A stretch of DNA of 64,000 bases from [Borrelia] turdi (GTDB lineage: Bacteria > Spirochaetota > Spirochaetia > Borreliales > Borreliaceae). Numbering within the stretch: the stretch's first letter is position 1; each line of letters starts with the position of its first letter. Under the pieces are notes generated by a model that saw nothing but the letters and a program-made list of their open reading frames with translations, searched no databases and had not been told where the DNA came from. The translations under genes and the position numbers were made by a program. The stretch is taken from the NCBI RefSeq assembly GCF_008828755.2, contig NZ_QBLM01000001.1, positions 558,001-622,000 on the forward strand. The letters run 5' to 3'. This document shows positions 17,195 to 26,081 of this stretch, piece after piece.

Positions 17195-18324
17195 TATCTA
17201 TTTTTTTTTAGATTCTTAATTCTAGAAAAAAACCATTCATTTATTAGTAAATTTTCTTTTTCAATTGTTTTTTTGCTTAATGCATAAGAATAATTATTGA
17301 TTTGAGTTTCATCAATAATAAAAGGAGATATCCCATCAATTGAGTGTTTTATTTTTAAATTTAATTCTTTGTAGGGAGTAAAACCATTAGCAAATCCAAA
17401 ACATATATTTGATTGGGATTGATTGCTAAATCCGATTAGTTTTTTTTGAGTTTTTTTATCTAAAATCCATCGGATAAACTTTTTAGTTAGAATAGACGTT
17501 TCTAAAATACCAATAAAATTTGGGCTTGATATAACAATTTCATTGTTGTTGTTGATTAAATATGAAAATTTTATTTGTGCTTTCTCTTGTTCGCTTAAGC
17601 TATTGTAGAAGGTTAGATCACTCAATCCTGTTATTAAAAGAGATTTTTTATTAAGCAATATTTTGTTTAGTTTAAGGTAGCCGTATTTATTAAAGAAATC
17701 TTTTTGTAACTCTATTTGTTTTGTATTTAAAAATGATGAGAAATATTCTAGCATTTCTAGAATTTTATTTTCATTGTAATTTAATTTATTCTTTTCAAAA
17801 GAAAATCTTGCATCGTTTATTTCAGAAATCACATAAAATAAATTTTCAGAAACATAGGGCGATATAAAAAATTTTCCATCTTTAATGAAATTTTCGTATT
17901 CTTCTTTTAAATATTTAGTGTTTATGTATTTTTTAATTTGGTATGTATTTTTATAGATTAAAATGGGAATGTCAAAGCTTAATGGAATAATTTTGTAGTT
18001 AAATTGTTTGAAAATATATTTTAAAACAGGATAATCTGGATTATAGTTGATTTTTATAGATTTAAAATGATTGGCAATATTTGTATTGCCAATGTTTTTA
18101 GAAATAATTATTTGTGCATTTTCTTTTTCTATTGTTTGTGGATCAATATTATTTCTAAACTTAATTATAAAATTGAGTTTATTTTCGATATTAAATTGAT
18201 TTATATAAAATGGTATTGCTTTATTGTCAGTTAGTACAACTATATTCTTATTTTTTGAACAGCTGAGGTTAATCAGTAAAATTGCTATTAGTATTAAATT
18301 TTTTGTTCTCATAAAATTATTCAA
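17191..18324 (-). CDS. Orphan extracellular solute-binding lipoprotein
   Basis: A 377-residue predicted lipoprotein: signal segment ending in LINLSC, giving lipidated Cys22 (the start could also be Met5). The mature part has the pattern of a type-2 periplasmic-binding fold such as SBP_bac_1: an early IVVLTDNKAIPFYINQF strand-helix, PLSFDIPILIYKN in the hinge area, and a late FIRWILDKKTQKKLIGF segment. Such proteins deliver sugars or other solutes to ABC permeases, but no permease or ATPase is adjacent. It may serve a distant transporter or have become a binding or structural lipoprotein. Confidence 0.6.
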   Translation of the reverse strand: MNNFMRTKNLILIAILLINLSCSKNKNIVVLTDNKAIPFYINQFNIENKLNFIIKFRNNIDPQTIEKENAQIIISKNIGNTNIANHFKSIKINYNPDYPVLKYIFKQFNYKIIPLSFDIPILIYKNTYQIKKYINTKYLKEEYENFIKDGKFFISPYVSENLFYVISEINDARFSFEKNKLNYNENKILEMLEYFSSFLNTKQIELQKDFFNKYGYLKLNKILLNKKSLLITGLSDLTFYNSLSEQEKAQIKFSYLINNNNEIVISSPNFIGILETSILTKKFIRWILDKKTQKKLIGFSNQSQSNICFGFANGFTPYKELNLKIKHSIDGISPFIIDETQINNYSYALSKKTIEKENLLINEWFFSRIKNLKKNRY

Positions 18325-18432
18325 GTTTTTTATTTTATTTTACAATAAATTATGTATAATTTTTATAGTTAATTATTGGCTTCTATGTTTAACTGCAAAA
18401 TAGAGCATGGGAATTGAAAAGTTTTTAGGGGG

Positions 18433-19998
18433 ATGATGAATTTGGGGTTATTTGATTTTATACTTTCTATGTTTAGTATTAATAAAGAACTTACTTCTGA
18501 GCAAATAAAGCAAAAAAGGTTAAAAGAAGTTAAAATTAGTTTAAGCAGGGTAAGTAATTTTTTTAATGCTTCGAAAATTCAAGCTTTACCTCAATTTTCT
18601 AGATTTCTTTATAATTTTTATAAAATTTTTTCTCCCTTAAGGCCATTTGCCCAAAGATATAAAAATTCTAATAAAATTGTTCATTTTGTTGTTGAAAAAT
18701 ATTTAAGTGAAAGCCAGAAGAAATCTTTAGATTATATTTATTCTTTTTCTGCAAGCGATAACATAAATTTTGATTCAGATCTTCCTAAAAAATTACATAA
18801 TAATTTATCTTATTTGTTTAAAAACATAACTCAAGAACAAATTAAATTGATAGATGAAACTTATGAAGCTTTGCATAATTTTTTTGATTTAGTCTTATAT
18901 CAATACTATTTGGTTCTTAAAAATTTTGACAGTTTGCTTCCAGAAGATGATTTTGTATATAGGCCTAGATTTAGTTCTATAGGATGTGGGGTTATCATAG
19001 ATGATCTTAAAGATTTATTAGAATGTATTTCTTGCATTAAGAACATTTCTATTTGGAAAAATCTTTATGACATTATTTTAGAAATTTATGGAAATAAAGA
19101 AGATTTTCCTATTAAATCGAATGTCTGGATTAAGATTATTTCTTCTATTTTAGATATAAATAAGAGTAAAGAAATATTATATTTAATAAGATATGTTAGT
19201 GGGGATCCGGATTATTTTCCTATTTCTACTAGTCAAAAAATCAATCCAATAGCAAGAATATTTTTTAATGATCTTACCAAGCATGTTGCCACTGAAATTG
19301 AAAAGATTAAAGTTTTGCAAAAAAGTAGTAAATCCAAAATATTGGCTGAGCAACTTTTCCCAGGAATATCTTTTTTAAATTTGGATAATTATAATGAAAA
19401 AATGAATGAAAAGATTTTATCTAAAATTATGAGCACTACAGGCTATATTTATTGTGAGCTTTTAGTTTATTTGAGAACATACACTATTCATTTTGTTAAA
19501 AAAGATCTTAATGATATTATTAATTTGCTTATTATTAAAGGCCAATGGAAGCTTATAGAGCTTTCAAGAGAAATGTCTAATGATATGCATGCCTTAATTA
19601 ATATTTATGCAAGTCTTATTGATTTTGATTCTAGTTTAGGAGAGCAAGGCGGATATGGTAATAGAATAAATGCATTACTACACAGAGCTTCTGTGGGGGA
19701 TAAATCTTCAGAGAAATTATTGTTAAACATTATAGCAGATGTTAATAAAAAGGCGTTTGCCATATCAAGTGAATATTATTCTAAAGTTTATTCTATTGAG
19801 CAGCGCTTGCAAGATTGTCTTTCAGATTATTCAAAGGTCTCTTTGGAAAGAGAGTTGATTTATAATTGGAAAGAGCTTGATATGGAACTTGTTAAAAGCT
19901 ATGGAAACAATTTAAACTTTGGAGGTATAATGAAAAATATTTTAGGCAGTTTAGCTTTATTTTTAAAGTTAATGGATTTATATTTGGAGAAAAAATGA
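18433..19998 (+). CDS. Hypothetical helical protein
   Basis: A 521-residue protein I cannot assign (BB0351 by recall). It has no signal peptide or clear membrane helix and appears mostly alpha-helical, with many Lys, Ile, Leu and Ser. Recognisable islands include a SPLRPFAQRYKNSN segment near 60-75, a PEDDFVYRPRFSS segment near 172-184, and GGYGNRINALLHRAS near 415. AGGGGG precedes tandem ATG codons at 18433 and 18436; either could be used. It is followed after 20 bases by rpmB, with rpmB's own AAGGAG site. Likely Spirochaete-restricted. Confidence 0.6.
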   Translation: MMNLGLFDFILSMFSINKELTSEQIKQKRLKEVKISLSRVSNFFNASKIQALPQFSRFLYNFYKIFSPLRPFAQRYKNSNKIVHFVVEKYLSESQKKSLDYIYSFSASDNINFDSDLPKKLHNNLSYLFKNITQEQIKLIDETYEALHNFFDLVLYQYYLVLKNFDSLLPEDDFVYRPRFSSIGCGVIIDDLKDLLECISCIKNISIWKNLYDIILEIYGNKEDFPIKSNVWIKIISSILDINKSKEILYLIRYVSGDPDYFPISTSQKINPIARIFFNDLTKHVATEIEKIKVLQKSSKSKILAEQLFPGISFLNLDNYNEKMNEKILSKIMSTTGYIYCELLVYLRTYTIHFVKKDLNDIINLLIIKGQWKLIELSREMSNDMHALINIYASLIDFDSSLGEQGGYGNRINALLHRASVGDKSSEKLLLNIIADVNKKAFAISSEYYSKVYSIEQRLQDCLSDYSKVSLERELIYNWKELDMELVKSYGNNLNFGGIMKNILGSLALFLKLMDLYLEKK

Positions 19999-20018
19999 AT
20001 AAATTAAAGGAGTGTTAA

Positions 20019-20297
20019 ATGGCTAGGAAGTGTGAAATAACAGGGAAAAAGACTATGTTTGGAAACAATGTTCCAAGAAAAGGTCTTGCCAAGAAAAAAG
20101 GTGGAGCTGGGCAACATATTGGAGTAAAAACCAAAAGAACCTTTAAGGTTAATTTAATAAATAAAAAATTTTTTATTCCAGATCTTGGAAGAAGTGTTAA
20201 CATTAAGGTTTCTGCTAATGCATTAAGAAGTATTTCAAAGTTAGGACTTGATGTTTTTTTAAAGAAAAACTGCAAAAAAATAGAAGACTTTTTATAA
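20019..20297 (+). CDS. rpmB: Ribosomal protein bL28
   Basis: A 92-residue large-subunit protein: the start MARKCEITGKKTMFGN and the middle VKTKRTFKVNL match the bL28 family well. Length is normal for spirochaetes. Only one of the cysteines of zinc-binding L28 forms is seen, so this is the zinc-free type. AAAGGAG lies just upstream of the ATG. It ends 20 bases before the end of the convergent MEMO-like gene; no strong hairpin separates them. Confidence 0.95.
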   Translation: MARKCEITGKKTMFGNNVPRKGLAKKKGGAGQHIGVKTKRTFKVNLINKKFFIPDLGRSVNIKVSANALRSISKLGLDVFLKKNCKKIEDFL

Positions 20298-20317
20298 ACT
20301 TTAATTTTTTAACAATT

Positions 20318-21058
20318 TTATTTTATTAGAATACTACTTGATATTAAGTATTCCGGTGGATTGTGCGTTATTTTTGAGTCTGTAAATTCAAAATTTTTAA
20401 AAAGGCTTGAAATAGTCATGATCGCATTTATGTTTTCTGGAAATATTTTTTTTGATTTATAGCTTTCTAATATTAGATTGAGGCTAGGGGGCCTTTTTTC
20501 AAGAAATATGCGCTTTAAATTCTCTTCGAGCTTGAGAGCTTTTTTTATATTTGTAGATTTTGAAATAAAGTAAGATAGTAAAATAAATGAATTTTCTTCT
20601 TTATTTATAAAAGGTGTTAAAAACTCACAAAATCTTATTAAATGCTTATTGCAAGTTTTTCCAAAAATTATTGGAATTATTTTTATGTCTTTCTTTATAT
20701 TGCTAATGAAATTCAATGTGATTTCAATTTTATGATCATTTTCGATTAGTTTATCGTCTATATTTATAAAATTTAAATTTTTTAATAATTTTAATATTTT
20801 TAGGTTTACTTTAATATTTTTATTAAAAATTTTCCATATATGATGATTGGATATATTGATTAAAAAATTGCTTTTTGCTTCAGAAATTATAAATACATTA
20901 TTAGTTTGATTTGATATTATTTTTTTAAAAAAACATTCATTTTTTAAAAAAAACTCATAGTTTCCATAACTTGTTAGGATGGCTTTGTGAGTTTTTTTTT
21001 CTGACAACTTTAATGATAAGCTGTTTGTATTATTTGAATAAAATATGTTTTCAACCAA
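20318..21058 (-). CDS. Diverged MEMO-family (AmmeMemoRadiSam B-like) protein
   Basis: A 246-residue protein (BB0349 by recall) that can be laid along the MEMO1/ExtradiolDioxygenase-like fold: FYSNNTNSL for the usual FYPADPEEL, TSYGNY (29-34) for PHAGY, ISEAKS (58-63) for GPSH, ENDHKIEITLNF (106-117) for REHSLEVQLPF, KIIPIIFG (126-133) for KIVPILVG, and LLSYFISKS (160-168) for VASSDFSHY. The strand order agrees over the whole length, but the His and Cys residues that line the metal site in MEMO are lost. The start is a TTG with no obvious ribosome site, 17 bases after pyk, so translation may be coupled or weak. Confidence 0.5.
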   Translation of the reverse strand: MVENIFYSNNTNSLSLKLSEKKTHKAILTSYGNYEFFLKNECFFKKIISNQTNNVFIISEAKSNFLINISNHHIWKIFNKNIKVNLKILKLLKNLNFINIDDKLIENDHKIEITLNFISNIKKDIKIIPIIFGKTCNKHLIRFCEFLTPFINKEENSFILLSYFISKSTNIKKALKLEENLKRIFLEKRPPSLNLILESYKSKKIFPENINAIMTISSLFKNFEFTDSKITHNPPEYLISSSILIK

Positions 21059-21075
21059 GGAGTTTCTAACTTGTT

Positions 21076-22509
21076 TTATATATTCCGCCCCTTGATTGCA
21101 TCTTCTACTGTATTTATTTCCATAAATTCTGTTCCTTTGTCAATGTCTCTATTTGGGTTACCAGAAATGATTATTACAGTATCTTTGTCATTAACAATAC
21201 CTTGTTCTTTTAATATTTTAAGAGAAGTTACTACAAATTCAGTAGTTCTTTTAAAATTATTGTCTACAAGATTAGAATAAACACCGTAAGACAATGTCAA
21301 TTCTCTTGCCAGCCTCTCACTATTTGTTGTAATAAATAATGGAACGCTTGCTCTGTAGGTTGCCATTATTCTTGCGGTTTTGCCCTTTAGAGAATCTACA
21401 ATAATTGCTTTTATATCCAGAAGCTTTGTGGCATCGATTGCACATTTTATAATATAGTTTCTTGTAATGCTTGTATCGTAAAAAAGTTCATCTTTATATA
21501 AGGTCATTTTTCTATGTTTTTCAACTTTTTTAGCAATGCTTGTCATCATTTTTACAGCTTCAATTGGATATTTTCCATAAGCGGTTTCTCCAGATAGCAT
21601 AATTGCATCTGTTCCGTTTAAAATAGCGTTAGCTATGTCTGATACTTCTGCTCTAGTAGGTCTTGGGTTTTCAATCATTGTATGTAGCATTTGAGTTGCT
21701 GTAATCACAGGTATTCCATACTTTATGCAGGTTTGTGTTATTTTAAGTTGGGCAATAGGCACATCTTCTGCGGGAATTTCAACTCCCATATCTCCTCTTG
21801 CAACCATTATTCCATAAGATGCTTGTACAATTTCTTCAATATTATCAATTCCTTCTTGATTTTCGATTTTGGATATGATTTTTACATCAGGATTTCCAGC
21901 AGCATTTAAAATTTTTTTAACATCTTGAACGTCTTTTGAATTTCTTACAAACGAATGGGCAATAAAATCAATATTATATTTTGCTGCAAGCTCAATAAAT
22001 CCTTTGTCTTTTTCGGTTACTGATTGCAGTTTAAGAGAAATGCCAGGAGTATTGATTGATTTTTTATTTTTAATTTGGCCATCATTTTTAATTTCGCAAA
22101 TTAATCGGTCAGACAGTTTGCTAACAACAGTCATTTCAAGTTCACCATCATCAATTAGCACTTTAGATCCTTGAGGCACTTCTTGGACAAATCCACCATA
22201 ATTGGTTTGAAAGCTATTGGGTTCATTAATGGGCGAGATTGAGATAATTACTTTGTCCCCAGTTTTTACAATAATAGGATTTTCAATATTTGCTGTTCTA
22301 ACTTCTGGCCCTTTTGTATCGATCATTAGAGCTATTTTATTTGAAATTTTTCTAACATTGTCTATTACTTTTATTGTATCTTCGTGTGATTGATGAGCAG
22401 TATTTAGCCTTATGACATTTACTCCCGCATCGTATAAATCTTTTATATGTTCTGGTTCGCATCTAAGATCAGATATTGTTGCTACAATTTTTGTTAACTT
22501 TGAAATCAT
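21076..22509 (-). CDS. pyk: Pyruvate kinase
   Basis: A 477-residue glycolytic enzyme making pyruvate and ATP from phosphoenolpyruvate and ADP. Visible motifs: TISDLRCEPEHIKDL start, NTAHQSHE (usually NFSHG), MIDTKGPEVR, the active-site KIENQEGIDN loop, MVARGDMGVEIP, ATQMLHTMIENPRPTRAEVSD, and GTDAIMLSGETAYGKYP. The C-terminal domain is complete. Family residues for potassium and substrate binding look intact apart from the NTAH variant. GGAGGAAG precedes the start. The MEMO-like gene follows 17 bases downstream. Confidence 0.97.
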   Translation of the reverse strand: MISKLTKIVATISDLRCEPEHIKDLYDAGVNVIRLNTAHQSHEDTIKVIDNVRKISNKIALMIDTKGPEVRTANIENPIIVKTGDKVIISISPINEPNSFQTNYGGFVQEVPQGSKVLIDDGELEMTVVSKLSDRLICEIKNDGQIKNKKSINTPGISLKLQSVTEKDKGFIELAAKYNIDFIAHSFVRNSKDVQDVKKILNAAGNPDVKIISKIENQEGIDNIEEIVQASYGIMVARGDMGVEIPAEDVPIAQLKITQTCIKYGIPVITATQMLHTMIENPRPTRAEVSDIANAILNGTDAIMLSGETAYGKYPIEAVKMMTSIAKKVEKHRKMTLYKDELFYDTSITRNYIIKCAIDATKLLDIKAIIVDSLKGKTARIMATYRASVPLFITTNSERLARELTLSYGVYSNLVDNNFKRTTEFVVTSLKILKEQGIVNDKDTVIIISGNPNRDIDKGTEFMEINTVEDAIKGRNI

Positions 22510-22607
22510 AAAGTTCTTCCTCCACTTCTATAAATTTTATGCTTTTTGTCTTTGAATAACAATATTTTATAAAAAATTCAAAACTTTGCTTTACTATATA
22601 GCGGTAT

Positions 22608-24035
22608 TTAGTTTTGATTTTTTAATTTTTTTATTAGAGTTTCATCTAGCTTAATATGTAAATTTTTTTCTGTTTTTGGAATTACAAGACCTAGCTTTCC
22701 GTTTTTAACTCTTCTTAAATTTTTAACTTGAGTGTAGTAAAGATCCGCTTTTCCTGATTTTTTTGCTAATTTTGTATAAAATACACATAAATTACCAGCA
22801 GCTAAAAGGACGTCAAGACAAGGAGTTTTATTTTTTTGACTTTTAATAAAAACATAAGCTCCAGGATAATCTCTTGTGTGAAGCCAATAGTCATTTCCTT
22901 TAACACAGTGTCTTAAAAGTTCATCGTTTTCTTTTGCGCTTCTTCCAATAATAATTTCAAATCCACGACAGGTAACCCGCAAGCCTATTTGTGGTGTTTT
23001 TTCTTTTTTTTTAATAGCAGTTTCTTCTTGATGATATTCTTCTTTTGGAATGAAATTTTCGATCTTTAACATGGTTATTTTTGATTGGATGAGATTAAAT
23101 TTGTCTAGATTATCTTTTAATTGATTTTGTATTGTTTTAAAAGAATTTTTGTTTTTTTTATATGTTTTAAAATATTGTAAAGCATTTTCTTTTGGTGATA
23201 ATGCTTGGTTTAACGATATTTTTATTTTTTCTTTTTTGTAATTTAAGAGAGTTATTTCTTTAATCCCTTTTTGTATTTTGTTAATATTTAATAAAATCAA
23301 CTCACCTTTTTCTTTTTCATTTTCAATGTTTTCAATTAGCCTGATTTGTTTTTTTAAAGATTCTATTCTTTTTTCTAAAACAATTAACTCTTTTTTATAT
23401 TTTTTAATAAGCAGTTCTTTTATATTGGTTTCTTTAATTTGATTGCTGAGTGATTCATAGTAATTTTCAAGAAATTCAGAATAAGATGTATAACTTGCAT
23501 TATTGTATTCTTCTTTTAGGCCCATGTTTTTTTTATCAGATATTTTATTGCTTTCATGTATTTCTTTAGCTTTTAAAAAGATTTCACCCGTTGTTTCTTT
23601 GATTTTTGGCCTTCTATAATATACATCTAGTATTTTAAAATTTGGGGTTGTAGCTATTATATTTGGAGAGGATGGCCACAATTTGATAAATAAGATAATT
23701 ATTTCCTTTTTTAAAATCTCAAGAGAAATTATTCTTTCATTTTTCATTTGGAAAGCTTTTATAATTTTTCCATTTTGAATTTTTGATTTTAAGAAGTCAG
23801 AAAATCTTAACTTTAAAGCATTATTTTTGAAATTTTTTTTTGTTATATGGAGTCTGGTAGTGCTTGGATTTAAAGAAATTAATATTTTAATTTTTTTTTT
23901 ATCAATTTTATTGTAAATTTCTAAAATCAAATTTTTGTAATCTGGTTGTATTATTTTTTTTATTAAAGAGTTTGTGAGAGGAATTTCTTTAATCAAAGTA
24001 TTTATTTCAACGTAATTCAAAGACATTTTTGTCAA
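22608..24035 (-). CDS. rqcH: NFACT-family protein (RqcH/FbpA-like)
   Basis: A 475-residue protein of the NFACT family, called fibronectin-binding protein in older annotations. Homologues (bacterial RqcH) bind stalled 50S subunits with peptidyl-tRNA and help add alanine tails. The N-terminal NFACT-N domain (about 1-200) is recognisable but diverged, 205-345 is a long coiled coil, and the C-terminal NFACT-R domain (about 355-475) shows IGRSAKENDELLRHCVKGNDYWLHTRDYPGAYVFI-type residues: the GRSAKEND, DYWLHTRD and GAYVFI elements are clear. Total length is about 100 shorter than typical firmicute RqcH. It is monocistronic and divergent from lolA. Confidence 0.8.
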   Translation of the reverse strand: MTKMSLNYVEINTLIKEIPLTNSLIKKIIQPDYKNLILEIYNKIDKKKIKILISLNPSTTRLHITKKNFKNNALKLRFSDFLKSKIQNGKIIKAFQMKNERIISLEILKKEIIILFIKLWPSSPNIIATTPNFKILDVYYRRPKIKETTGEIFLKAKEIHESNKISDKKNMGLKEEYNNASYTSYSEFLENYYESLSNQIKETNIKELLIKKYKKELIVLEKRIESLKKQIRLIENIENEKEKGELILLNINKIQKGIKEITLLNYKKEKIKISLNQALSPKENALQYFKTYKKNKNSFKTIQNQLKDNLDKFNLIQSKITMLKIENFIPKEEYHQEETAIKKKEKTPQIGLRVTCRGFEIIIGRSAKENDELLRHCVKGNDYWLHTRDYPGAYVFIKSQKNKTPCLDVLLAAGNLCVFYTKLAKKSGKADLYYTQVKNLRRVKNGKLGLVIPKTEKNLHIKLDETLIKKLKNQN

Positions 24036-24089
24036 ATCCTAATTCTTTAAAGATGTTTATACCTAAGTTTTAAATTTCTATTTTATGTA

Positions 24090-24148
24090 TTAAACTATTA
24101 CTATTAATAATAGTTTATTTCCATGATATGTAGTATTATGGAAATAAA
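24090..24148. other. Two tandem inverted repeats in the rqcH-lolA intergenic region
   Basis: Perfect 9-bp arms at 24091-24099 and 24109-24117 (loop of 9), then perfect 8-bp arms at 24117-24124 and 24138-24145. The 15-mer TATTATGGAAATAAA at 24134-24148 is identical to the one at the ctpA promoter (11077-11091). These may form an operator, a promoter region or two small stem-loops between the divergent genes. Confidence 0.5.
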
Positions 24149-24217
24149 GTTTATTGGCAATAAAATATTAAATGTGGTTTTGTTAATGGCTTAAGCTTAA
24201 TAATAAGAGTTCATAGA

Positions 24218-24868
24218 ATGGTAAAAACAATTCTTTTATTGGTTTTATATCCTGTTGTTGTGTTTGCTCAAATATCCGCAAATCAATACTTTGAAGGAAT
24301 TTATGCTAAATATCAAAATATAGAGGATATGCAAGCGACAATTAATTTCACTTTAAAGGGGTTAAAGCAAACAGGTATTTTATTTTATAAGTTTCCAGAC
24401 AAGTTTATTATTAATCTAGATTCAAATAATCAAGTTTTTGTAAGTGATGGTGAATTTTTGACTGTTTATGTTCCATCTCTTGGGACTTCGTTTAGTCAAC
24501 AATTAATAAAAGGTAGCAGTGGGGGAGGTCTTATGAAAGTTTTAAATAGTGAGTACAGCGTGTCTTATACCAATTCTCCAAATCTAGAAGCTCTAGATTC
24601 ATCTGAGCCTGGAAAATATATTAAATTAACCTTTTCTAGAAAGCTTTACAAGGGGGCCGCTACTATTAATTCTTTTATTATTGCTTTTACTTCGGATGGA
24701 ATAATTAGAAGAATTACTGCTTATCCTACTAGTGGTGGACGTGAAATAGTTATTGATTTAATTGCCGTGAAGTTTAATGTTGGGATTCTTGATAGCAAAT
24801 TTAAGTATGATCCTCCAAAATCTTCAAATAAGGTAGATAATTTTTTATATGATATTAAAAAAAATTAA
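24218..24868 (+). CDS. lolA: LolA-like periplasmic lipoprotein carrier
   Basis: A 216-residue exported protein (BB0346 by recall, described as the Borrelia LolA). A signal peptide (about 1-17, ending VVVFAQ) is followed by a LolA-type barrel: YAKYQNIEDMQATINFTL, GILFYKFPDKFIINL, FVSDGEFLTVYVP and a late SDGIIRRITAYPTSGG segment. LolA moves lipoproteins across the periplasm from the inner membrane. No LolB is known in Borrelia. It heads a plus-strand run with the RodZ-like gene (11-base gap) and the helicase. Confidence 0.85.
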   Translation: MVKTILLLVLYPVVVFAQISANQYFEGIYAKYQNIEDMQATINFTLKGLKQTGILFYKFPDKFIINLDSNNQVFVSDGEFLTVYVPSLGTSFSQQLIKGSSGGGLMKVLNSEYSVSYTNSPNLEALDSSEPGKYIKLTFSRKLYKGAATINSFIIAFTSDGIIRRITAYPTSGGREIVIDLIAVKFNVGILDSKFKYDPPKSSNKVDNFLYDIKKN

Positions 24869-24879
24869 GGTTTAAATCT

Positions 24880-26079
24880 ATGGAAGAAAATGATTTTATT
24901 AAATTTGGGAGCTATTTGAGAAAAGTTAGAAACGGTAAAAATTTGACTCTTGAAATGGTAGCCGATGATATTAAAATTTCTATTAAGTATCTTAAAGCTC
25001 TTGAAGATTCTAATATTGAAATTTTCCCAAATGAAGTTTTGGCAGTTGGATTTTTGAGAACTTATAGCGAATATTTAGATATTGATTCTAGGTTAATATC
25101 AACACTTTTTAAGGATTATAAAAGTAAGCTTAATAATAGTTATATTGGGATTAGATCTGAAGATAAAGTTTCAAATTTAGGATTTTTAGGTGATAATAAA
25201 GTACTGGACAAAAAATTGTTTTTTTTAAATTTAGAATCTTTAAGTGTGTTTAAAATCCTGTTGGGAATTGTTGGTGTTGTTTTACTATTGTTTGTGTTTT
25301 TTGCCTTTAAAGAAGTGGAAGTTTATTTTAAAAAATTTTTTAAGCTTAGCAAGGATGAGAAGATAATTTCAAATATTCATGAAGTATCTTTTGATAAAAA
25401 GAATTTTTGGAATCTTTCTCTTAAAGAGGGAGATTTTTTATCTTTAACGCATGGTGATAACATTGCAAAATATAGAGCATCTTTTATTAGTGATGATTTA
25501 GTTATTGTTGATGAGTCTAAAAAAAATAAAGATATTTTTAATTTAGGAGAGTTTAAAGAGATAAATCTTGATGATAATTTGAGAGTCAAAATTATTTATG
25601 AGAATTATTATTATGATAAGTCAAAAATAGCCAATGTAAGTCTAGAGTCTTTTGCTTTAAATATTAAATATGTATCTGAAACTAATATTGACAATAGATT
25701 TAATATTTTAAATTGGCAGTTTGATGTTAAGGGGGCTGAAAAATTACCAAGTAGCAATTATCTTACCCTATATTCTTCTCAAAAACTTTCAAATGTTGAT
25801 TTAAAAATCGATTTTTTAAATGATACATTTTTTAGATATGCTGATGAAAACAATCTTTATGGCAAGTCTTTTTTTGCATCCAAAGGGATTCCTATTAATT
25901 TAGCTTTTGAAAAATCTTTGATACTATTTTTTTCAAGACTTTCTGATGTTAATATTATTCTCAATGATAGAGACATTACGCCTTTTTTAAAAGAGCAGGG
26001 AAAAGAAATTTTTGCGGTTCAATTTTTTTGGGTAAAGACGCCTTCAGGATTTGATCTCAAGGTTTCTGAAGTTTATTAG
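24880..26079 (+). CDS. RodZ-like transmembrane helix-turn-helix protein
   Basis: A 399-residue protein with the RodZ layout: an N-terminal cytoplasmic helix-turn-helix of the HTH_25 type (about 5-75: GSYLRKVRNGKNLTLEMVADDIKIS, LKALEDSNIEIFPNEVLAVGFLRTYSEYL), one membrane helix (about 122-145) and an extracytoplasmic beta-rich domain (about 165-399). RodZ links MreB to the cell-wall elongation machinery. In Borrelia the role may be in cell shape or zonal growth (inference). It starts 11 bases after lolA and ends 2 bases before the helicase gene. Confidence 0.75.
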   Translation: MEENDFIKFGSYLRKVRNGKNLTLEMVADDIKISIKYLKALEDSNIEIFPNEVLAVGFLRTYSEYLDIDSRLISTLFKDYKSKLNNSYIGIRSEDKVSNLGFLGDNKVLDKKLFFLNLESLSVFKILLGIVGVVLLLFVFFAFKEVEVYFKKFFKLSKDEKIISNIHEVSFDKKNFWNLSLKEGDFLSLTHGDNIAKYRASFISDDLVIVDESKKNKDIFNLGEFKEINLDDNLRVKIIYENYYYDKSKIANVSLESFALNIKYVSETNIDNRFNILNWQFDVKGAEKLPSSNYLTLYSSQKLSNVDLKIDFLNDTFFRYADENNLYGKSFFASKGIPINLAFEKSLILFFSRLSDVNIILNDRDITPFLKEQGKEIFAVQFFWVKTPSGFDLKVSEVY

Positions 26080-26081
26080 CA

